DNA of 39,984 nt from Perkinsus olseni (lineage: Eukaryota; Perkinsozoa; Perkinsida): NCBI GenBank assembly GCA_013115125.1, contig JABANN010000317.1, positions 1 through 39,984 on the forward strand, in the 5' to 3' direction. Position numbers and translations under genes: made by a program. How positions within the stretch are numbered: position 1 is the stretch's first letter; every line of letters starts with the position of its first letter. This document shows, in pieces, positions 33,290 to 39,984 of the stretch. A model generated the notes under the pieces. It was not told the DNA's origin, did no database searches, and saw nothing but the letters and a program-made list of their open reading frames with translations.

Positions 33290-35313
33290 ATGTCTGGCGA
33301 CTCTAAATCTTCTTTTACCACAGCCGCTGTCGCTGCAGCAGCAACTGCCGTAACTGCTGGTGCTGTAGCAGGTGTCGTATACAACAAAATGAAGGGATAC
33401 GAGAAGTAGCGAGGAGGGATGCGTTAGACGTAGAGTTCTGGGATCCATACAACACGCAAAGTCCGTGAAGGCAGTTATCGCGTGAAGATTGGTTGTGATC
33501 TTCAATCTGTGGCGTCTCCTAGGATGGTATCAGAACTAAGACAGCACATTGCTGATGCCCAGGAGGAGACCACTAGACTTACTAGACCTGTCGTCGGCAG
33601 CATGGCCGATGATGACATCCTGAAACCAGGTAGTGAGCATGGCTCTCGGCCATACACCATGCTGTGTTGTCTACTCGTATATTCAGGCGAGAGCCTAACG
33701 TACCTCAAGCCGACACATCTCTCTACACGCTTCGGTAGCAAGTCTTTCGAGACCCCTCTCAGCGTAGGAGCTGTCTCGTTCATTCGTCACACGGCGCATC
33801 TCAACTTCAGGACGAGTATGAGGGACAGCTACAAGACTTCCAGGACGAGAACTCGATCGTTACTCAAACCATCTGGCGTAACAAGGACGAACACAACAAG
33901 CAGTTTTTGCGATACCTTCGCGCGGGCCCTCGTGAGAAGCTTTATTTCGAGCCCTTGAAGGTTACTGCTGCCATCGTCACTTGCGGTGGTCTCTGCCCCG
34001 GCCTCAATAACGTCATTCGGGGTCTCACCCAGATGCTCGAAGAGTACGGTGTGCCCACCATCTACGGTGTGAAGAACGGCTACAAGGGCTTCAAGAAGGA
34101 TAACTGCTGGATTAAGCTCGACGGCAAGAAGGTCGAAACCATTCATAGGATGGGCGGTAGCGTGTTGGTAAGCAACCGTGGTAATGATGACATTGATGTA
34201 ATGGCCGAAGCTATCATAAGAAAGGGTGTCAACATGCTATTCATCGTCGGTGGTGATGGTACCCATAGAGGTGCTGACAAGATCCAGAAGGCCATGGTTG
34301 CCGCTAACTATGAGTGTGCTGTTGTTGGCATCCCCAAGACTATTGATAACGATATCCCTCTCATCGATGGCTCCTTCGGTTTCACTACGGCGGTCGATGA
34401 GGCCGTCCGCGCCATCGAGGCTGCTTACGTCGAAGCCACGGGCGCTCCTAACTGCATCGGTCTCGTCAAGTTGATGGGACGTAACTCTGGATTTGTTGTT
34501 CTCCACGCCGTCTGTGCTGCTGCTACTGTCGACGTTGCCCTCCTTCCCGAGATGGATATCAGTCTTCCTAAGGTGAGTTCAGTCATATCAGCTCTTCGCC
34601 GCTTTGTTGTCTTCGTAACTGTTAATGTCTTATCTCCGGTCAGCTTCTGGACCATATCAAGCAGAAGATCGACAAGGATGGTCACATCGTGGTCGTCGTA
34701 GCGGAGGGTTGTGGTGCTACCTTGATGCAGGCTGACCCCAACCTTAAGGATGCCGGTGGAAACATCAAACTACCTGATGTTGGTCTCTACCTTAAGGACA
34801 AGATTATGGAATTCGCCAAGGCCAACCGCCGCAATGACTGGACAATCAAGTACAGTGCTCTCTACAGTTCACCTTTCGTCGGCTCTCGATGTGCTTGATA
34901 GGTACATCGATCCCACCTACATGATCCGTGCTGTTCCCGCCAACCCTGGTGACTCTACCTACTGCCACGTACTTGCACATAATGCCGTTCATGGTGCTAT
35001 GGCTGGTTACACGGGCTTCTCCTGTGGCAAATGCGATCAGAGGTAGCACACACATAAGTATCCGTGTCGGAGCTACTCTGCTTGTAACATATCGACTTTT
35101 CTTAGATACGTTATGCTGCCGTTCAAGGCTATCACGGGTCGCCCACCTCGCCAAGTCAACACTGCGGGCCGATGGTTCGCCAGGATGATCATGTTTACTG
35201 GTCAGCCCAGCTTCGTAAGTCACCATATCCTGTATGAAAGCCCTAATCATCGTTATCTCTTTTAGCTTCCTCCGGGACACATCCCACGTCATAGCTCATC
35301 TTTCCAGATTTGA
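33290..35313 (+). CDS. PFK: 6-phosphofructokinase, copy 2
   Basis: Tandem duplicate of copy 1, 521 residues. Exons: 33290-33405, 33523-33629, 33687-33763, 33811-34572, 34644-34849, 34902-35042, 35106-35214 and 35266-35313 (stop TGA). Exon lengths equal copy 1 everywhere except that exon 3 is split by an extra 47-bp intron (33764-33810); 77 + 762 nt equals the 839 nt of copy 1. Exon 1 gives [18 protein letters not shown] and a hydrophobic Ala/Val stretch ending KMKGYE. Motifs [26 protein letters not shown] and MGRNSGF are all kept, so both copies look functional. The C-terminal residues differ (HSSSFQI versus HSSALITH). Large stretches are nearly identical to copy 1 while others are clearly diverged. 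Confidence 0.9.
33764..33810 (+). other. extra intron of PFK copy 2
   Basis: 47 bp with donor AGC then GTAGGAGC and acceptor CAACTTCAG before GACGAGTATGAG, phase 0. Removing it gives [15 protein letters not shown], aligning without a gap to [15 protein letters not shown] in copy 1, where the exon is continuous. Confidence 0.88.
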
Positions 35314-36259
35314 GGAGGTGTACCTCGAAAATTGATTTGGTGGATCACCAGCTGTTCTATGATCCATGCTATCATCATGGAGATCTGTATACTTTTCACG
35401 ATGGTGGCACCTCGGGTATTCTCATGACTGAAAAAGTTGGATCTCACACGAGGATGCATTCCGAGTATAGCATGATTCGGTCGCTGCCTCTAAAATTGTT
35501 CAGTCATCCCGATGCGATTCAACGTTGTTTCCGAACATGCTGAGTGCAGAAGTGAGTTCCCGAGGGTCTGGAATGGGAGGGGATTCATCGACCCCGACGA
35601 AGACAGCCAAAAAGAGATCTGTATAACGAGAGGACCGCGCGATATGATTGTTGCACTTGTATACATAGAGTCTGCAGAAGCACTATACTAAACTACCTCA
35701 GTAGCATCTCCATTAATCGGGCATTCGCTACCCACTCGCCAGAGCATCACTGCTTTCTAACGGGCCTCAACGTGACGCACTGCCAAATGCCCCGTGTGCC
35801 CACCACTGCGCCCACCAAGTGGTTACTTCTAAGAGCTTAGTAGCGATGGTCCGCTGTCAGACTATGACCACACTCCCAGGGCGTCGGAAAGACTCGACTA
35901 AAACACGAGTGATGGTCTTCAACCACAAATAACAAGCGTAAAGTCAAGCTCGGCGCGTGCGAAAAAAACAACTCGAGAACCATTATCGGCTTTCGGAAAG
36001 CCGCTTTCCTACAACTGCCCGGACTCTATTGCACGCGACTCCTCTTTCTCGGTTGGTCCGCGGGAGCACTGCTACGTGAGGTGTGCAATCGTAGCTAGAA
36101 GGGAAGACCGATCCTAGAGACAAAGCAGTTGCCGTGCGCCCTTCGAACAGAGGCTCCGCATCGAGAACCCAATCACACTTACAGGAGTCGAAAACCAGGG
36201 GAATATCGTGGCTTAGCCTCAAGGATCGGGGCATTATCATAGCACGTACAGTAGTACGT
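35314..36259. other. no gene recognised
   Basis: Downstream flank of PFK copy 2. Short frames on both strands, none supported. It separates the two plus-strand PFK genes from the minus-strand Kelch gene. Confidence 0.45.
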
Positions 36260-37320
36260 CCCGAATCCTCAAGGCCACTTTCGCCTGTTCAAGGTGCGGT
36301 TGCGCAGCGGAGCGCGGAGTCCGCGAAGCCCCCATGTCCGACATGGGGACCTTGGGGGAACGTTGTGAGCCGAATCGCTCCAAATATTCGTCCTCATCAG
36401 AGCGGTTCTGGCCATTCCCTCGGCACTGCTATCATAAGGGTTATCTGGGTTACCTAACGTATCAGCATAGATGTTGTCACCGTAAGCATCAACAACCCTG
36501 TCCAAAAGTTGGACTAGAGAGGCTCGATCAGTGGGCCGATATGACCGTGGGCGGGGATATGAGCCACTCTCACTATTGCTTGTTTACCTATCATAAGTGA
36601 CGGGTTTCTCGCCACCAACCAGGATAACGCGGGCCTCGCTGCGCGGCAGGCTGCCGCCCGCAGCCGATAGGCACTGCCCGGCACTCCGCACTAGGCGATG
36701 CCATCTCCGGTATTCTTCTCGTAGAGACTGTTGGCACGACTCGGAACGGAATTTCGGCGTCCTCGAGTGGTACGGAATGGGCACCTTTCAATGGCACTAG
36801 CTCCGAGGTAGCCACAACCTGGGATGATCCGTCGATTATCACATAGCCTCCGAACACACCAATGCAGGTCTTAGGATCATAAAACCACGCAACACCACGT
36901 CCTGATCGCCCCGCGCTCAAGCGTTCTGACAGGACCGACCGAGTATGCGGTTTGACCGCAGTATTCAAGATATAGATTAGGTCCGAGAATTGCCGAGGGG
37001 ATGATTGGATATCACCGCCGACTATGTATGGCAGACCATCCGTCTCGATTACTCGTCCTCCAGCCAGAGGTCGTGGCATTTCCGCTTGAGGTTGTTGAAG
37101 CCACTTGTTTGTGTGGGTATCGAGAATTCCCACCTAGGAGACCGATTGTCCTTCAGAGTCACCTCCAAGAACGTACAAATACCTCTCGTTAACGAGATTA
37201 AGACAGCGACCAGAGTGGGGCCTAGGCATAGATGAACGGAGTGAGTTCCATTGGCCGCGCCAGCCTGGCGCATAACCCCTGGCGCCGCCAGGGGTTTCGA
37301 CCTTTGTACCATTTCTAATT
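36260..37320 (-). pseudogene. Kelch-repeat protein gene, apparently damaged
   Basis: Kelch blades are visible on the minus strand: RCLNLVNERYLYVLGGD, GILDTHTNKWLQQP, MPRPLAGGRVIETDG with LPYIVGGD, and TCIGVFGGYVIIDG. Nearer the 3' end another frame gives GGSLPRSEARVILVGGEK. An in-frame TAG at 37134-37136 lies exactly between the blade ending GDSEGQSVS and the strand VGILDTHTNKW. A 39-bp intron could remove it, but it would also delete the conserved DTHTNKW part. The upstream end runs into the TA-flanked element at 37325, and no earlier exon was found. Frame changes near 36640-36700 are unexplained unless an intron lies there. A decayed host gene is the simplest reading. Kelch propellers bind proteins; the target is unknown. 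Confidence 0.55.
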
Positions 37321-37324
37321 CGTA

Positions 37325-38320
37325 CACTGAGTGTACACTGAGTGGTGGCTGAGATTAGTCCCGCAGCACCGTGAAATATTTCAAGTGAAATATTTCTGAA
37401 TTTTTCAGAATTTTTCTGAAATTTTCTGAAATTTTTCTTCAAAACCCATTTTAAGCGATTCTGAGCCGGTTTCATAGAGCTTTCCACTCATATGGGCTGT
37501 CAGGCTTGTGGATGGTAGCCACTGGATACTATCCAGTCTGGCCGATAGTGCGTTCCCAGCTGGTGCAGTAGGTAGAAGAGCTGTTCTTCAAGAGCAGCGG
37601 GGCGGGGCGCGCGCCACGTATAATGGGTGCTACGTGCATTTTGCACTAATTGTGCTATCACCGATGCGGTGCAGTTCCGGTCTGGTATTCCTCAGTAGTT
37701 GTTCCCCCCTAGATCTATAAGCGTCATCGTCGCTGGGGGTGGCCGGGTTCTCCGGTACCAAGTATAGACCAAATCTGCCACACACGCACAAGACGTTGCT
37801 GCTTGATGCAGCAACGTCCGTGCGGTACTAGGGAGCATTTTTTAAATAAAATTGAAAAAAATCAATTTTTGTAAAAAATTTTCAAATCTTTTCAGTAAAT
37901 TTCCAGAGACGCATTTCCGAGGTAGTCCACGTCAGAAATGTGTCACCGAAAATCTCTCCCAGGTGGAGCACCAGCCGGCTCCTCGAGGAAGAAGGCGCTG
38001 CTGACAAAGACGAAGAAACGTCCTAGACGTTCGGAAGTTGAGTCCACGTGTTTACAATCTGTGAATGAGGTGTACTGAGAAATCTACTGCACTGGTTGTG
38101 TTATCGGCAACTTGACGGGAAATGGCCAAAAACGGCCGAAATAGGCCAAAATCGCTAAAATTTCGTAAAAAGTGAAAATTCCACTAAAATTTTTTCCGGT
38201 GAAATATTTGAAATATTTCACTGAAACTTTCTTGAAATATTTCACTTTGAAATATTTCAGCCACCCTTTTTTTGAAATATGTCAGCGTACACTTAGTGGG
38301 AGTGTACTACACTCCCACTG
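37325..38320. mobile_element. TA-flanked inverted-repeat element, Tc1/mariner-like MITE candidate
   Basis: A 996-bp AT-rich block flanked by TA on both sides (37323-37324 and 38321-38322). Ends: CACTGAGTGTACACTGAG at the left; the inverse of the right end reads CAGTGGGAGTGTAGTAC then ACTAAGTGTACGC. Inside each end follow GTGGCTGA and repeated GAAATATTTCA words. No transposase frame was found. TA duplication and CACTG/CAGTG termini are typical of Tc1/mariner relatives. The right end is itself a perfect 12-1-12 palindrome. The match between the two ends is imperfect, so this is moderately supported. It directly abuts the 5' end of the Kelch gene remnant. Confidence 0.5.
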
Positions 38321-39984
38321 TACTCGCGCACCCACCGTATTTCGTGGCGTTTGAAGGACGTTCACCGCACGTTATGAACCATAGTCTATGATGCAATCTC
38401 TAACCGGATCGTCATAATGAACAAAGGGTACGATGTTTCGATAGATAATGCCCAACGGTATTGCTGCGACGGGGCATGACTCTGGATCATTGCACGTCGA
38501 TGCCACCACTAACAGCATAAATACCTGACCCCCATTAGGGTCTAGTAGACCCTAATGGGGATCAGTAGACCCGGTCTACCCAGCGCTCTCGGACAAGCGA
38601 AGCAGTCGATGGAGACGAGCAATGATGAGATATCATAGAACATCGTGAAGCAGATCTGAAAGCATCAACCTGTAAAATCAGTGAGCGTCAAAGTGTATCA
38701 CACAGAGATACATTTCGGCACGATGGCCGCACGTTAGATAGAGAACGTGCGTAGCAACTTCACGACGAATCTCCATGGTGCGAACATCGAGCTGCAGTGG
38801 TTTCACCGTGTGATTATCGTAGCCTGAAACTCTAATAGACGTCTTTCATGGAGGGCTTCACGACACTTCCGAAAGAAGTTTTTCATTCCGCGACTTCGCT
38901 CCACCACAAAGCCCATCCAAATGTCGAATCCTGACCGTATGACTGCCTCAATAACGAGCGAGTAGGAAACACAGGGACTCCCTGTCAGGGAGACTCCACG
39001 ACTCGTGGACCACGAGCTATGTCGTCTCTGGTGACCGGTGACAGGTCTCCCTCAGGTATCGTTTCCAAGAAAGCGTACAAGAAGACAGTTGTTTGCCGTC
39101 CGAAAAGACCGAACGCCAGGCGGTAAACCAAACCGCGGTTACTGGCAAGTAACTATCAAAAATCAAGTTTCTACCTTACATAGAGCTTCTGAGTTGGTCG
39201 GCGTTCTCGGCTCGAGAGATGGAATATAGTAGCCTAAGACCTGTTCAGATGGCGGAAAGAGACGACGAAGAGTCAGCATAAACCTCACGAAGCAGACTGG
39301 AAGGTTCTAACGAAAAAATTCAATGGGCTTCCATCAAGGCAGACTTGAGACTTGACAAGTCTCAGGGACAATGCGTAGACGCTGTGCGACACGACCGTCG
39401 TGTCACGACGCATGCGAGTCGAGTAGCGAGCGTACGTAAAAATTTCACGACAAATCTCCACGGTGGGATGATTCCACCGTGACATCACGCGGCCTGATTC
39501 AGGCCCAGCCACACGCCATGATGGCGTCTGGATGGCGTCGCCATCCGTCCAACCCTCTCGGTAGAGAGCCAGTACGATACAGGGATACTTCGAGAACGTC
39601 GCCTGCTCATGTTCTCTACGTTTCGGTCACTCTCTCACACTTGTTGGCGGAAGGTATCTGTGCGTTATCTGAGGGAGAACTCGCATGTCTTCCTGTCGGG
39701 AATCGCCTCGAATAAGGTGTACGAGATGATGGCTCCAGAGGAGCCGCAAACTACGTGCTCTGCGTTCCAGATCTCTCTAGACGGGACTTTCGACTACCGT
39801 GCTCAAAAGTGGTATCAACAATACACCTGTCCGATCCAGATCCCCAATTCTGGAAGGAGGGTCCCAGTTTTTCTATTTCTACTGCCGATTTCAACGGCTG
39901 AACCGCAATGCGTGTACTGGAATTAGCCAACTCGACTCCACCTTTCCGCCTCGGAATAGTATCACTGTATAATGAGGTATTAGA
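38321..39984. other. palindrome-rich region without a supported gene
   Basis: No convincing gene. A plus-strand frame at 39038-39229 encodes PNRGYWQVTIKNQV then STLHRASELVGVLG, slightly reminiscent of the GYxxVxI...HR motif in HNH-type endonuclease families, but too short to call. Another plus frame (39609-39926) has no recognised motif. A motif of the type TTCACGACGAATCTCCATGG occurs near 38758 and, with changes, near 39444, suggesting an old duplication of about 690 bp. Confidence 0.5.
38530..38560. repeat. perfect 31-nt palindrome
   Basis: Arms CCCCATTAGGGTCTA and its exact inverse around a single G. A second palindrome (GTAGACC, C, GGTCTAC) follows 4 bp later at 38565-38579. Both lie in non-coding sequence 200 bp outside the TA-flanked element. 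Confidence 0.95.

Larger units (their letters stand above)
36313..39745. repeat. cluster of perfect odd palindromes
   Basis: Perfect inverted repeats with a single central base and arms of at least 7 bp: 36643-36657 (7), 37257-37271 (7), 37274-37296 (11), 37521-37537 (8), 38295-38319 (12), 38530-38560 (15), 38565-38579 (7), 38978-38992 (7), 39002-39016 (7), 39346-39364 (9), 39388-39404 (8), 39396-39410 (7), 39491-39505 (7), 39513-39527 (7) and 39530-39546 (8). Others have slightly longer centres: 36330-36348 (8, 3-nt centre), 37792-37818 (11, 5-nt), 38728-38751 (8, 8-nt), 39459-39481 (8, 7-nt) and 39731-39745 (6, 3-nt). The arms differ in sequence from one palindrome to the next, so this is not a dispersed copy family. 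Confidence 0.9.

Noticed and set aside
36313-39745. CRISPR array or tRNA cluster as the reason for the many hairpins
   Set aside because: The palindromes differ in sequence and spacing, lack a repeat-spacer pattern, and none has a tRNA fold or conserved TPsiC/anticodon features.

Overview
This is nuclear DNA of an intron-rich protist. Introns are mostly 33-125 bp, with GT (once GC) donors and AG acceptors. Exons are short, genes are close together, and families sit in tandem. The mix of short introns, tandem Mei2-like RRM genes, a plant-type phosphofructokinase pair, and AG acceptors directly upstream of some start codons suggests an alveolate, most likely Perkinsus or a relative. That placement is inference; no search was run.

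Layout. 720-4860 (minus): an old, incomplete LTR-retroelement remnant (RNase H and integrase parts, Pro-rich tail) carrying an inserted 972-bp non-autonomous hAT-like element at 2449-3420 with an 8-bp target duplication. 5427-10271 (minus): two tandem CDT1-like replication-licensing genes whose exons could be reconstructed by comparing the copies. 11460-12400: a Ser/Pro/His-rich gene fragment. 13792-22820 (minus): four tandem genes with a Mei2-type C-terminal RRM and conserved intron positions; a GTAC-rich foldback lies beside the RRM exon of copy 3. 23345-24763 (minus): a NOSIP-like split U-box ubiquitin ligase in ten exons. 25113-27186: two predicted secreted proteins on opposite strands. 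27923-28548 (minus): a VKOR homologue with all four catalytic cysteines. 28708-29930 (minus): an ankyrin-repeat protein. 30611-30814 (minus): a small Cys-containing protein. 30819-35313 (plus): two tandem phosphofructokinases. 36260-37320 (minus): a damaged Kelch-repeat gene abutting a TA-flanked inverted-repeat element (37325-38320). 38321-39984: no convincing gene.

The most unusual observations are: (1) the 3.4 kb from 36313 to 39745 holds at least fifteen perfect odd palindromes (arms 7-15 bp, exactly one central base), where about 0.2 would be expected by chance; (2) each phosphofructokinase starts with a short exon for an Ala-rich hydrophobic segment, easily missed because a stop codon spans the splice donor; (3) the two phosphofructokinases differ by one precisely placed 47-bp intron and share near-identical patches that extend into introns, which looks like gene conversion.

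The genes do not form one pathway. CDT1 concerns replication licensing, the Mei2-like proteins RNA binding, NOSIP ubiquitin transfer, VKOR thiol redox chemistry in the endoplasmic reticulum, and PFK glycolysis. Tandem duplication is the shared theme.
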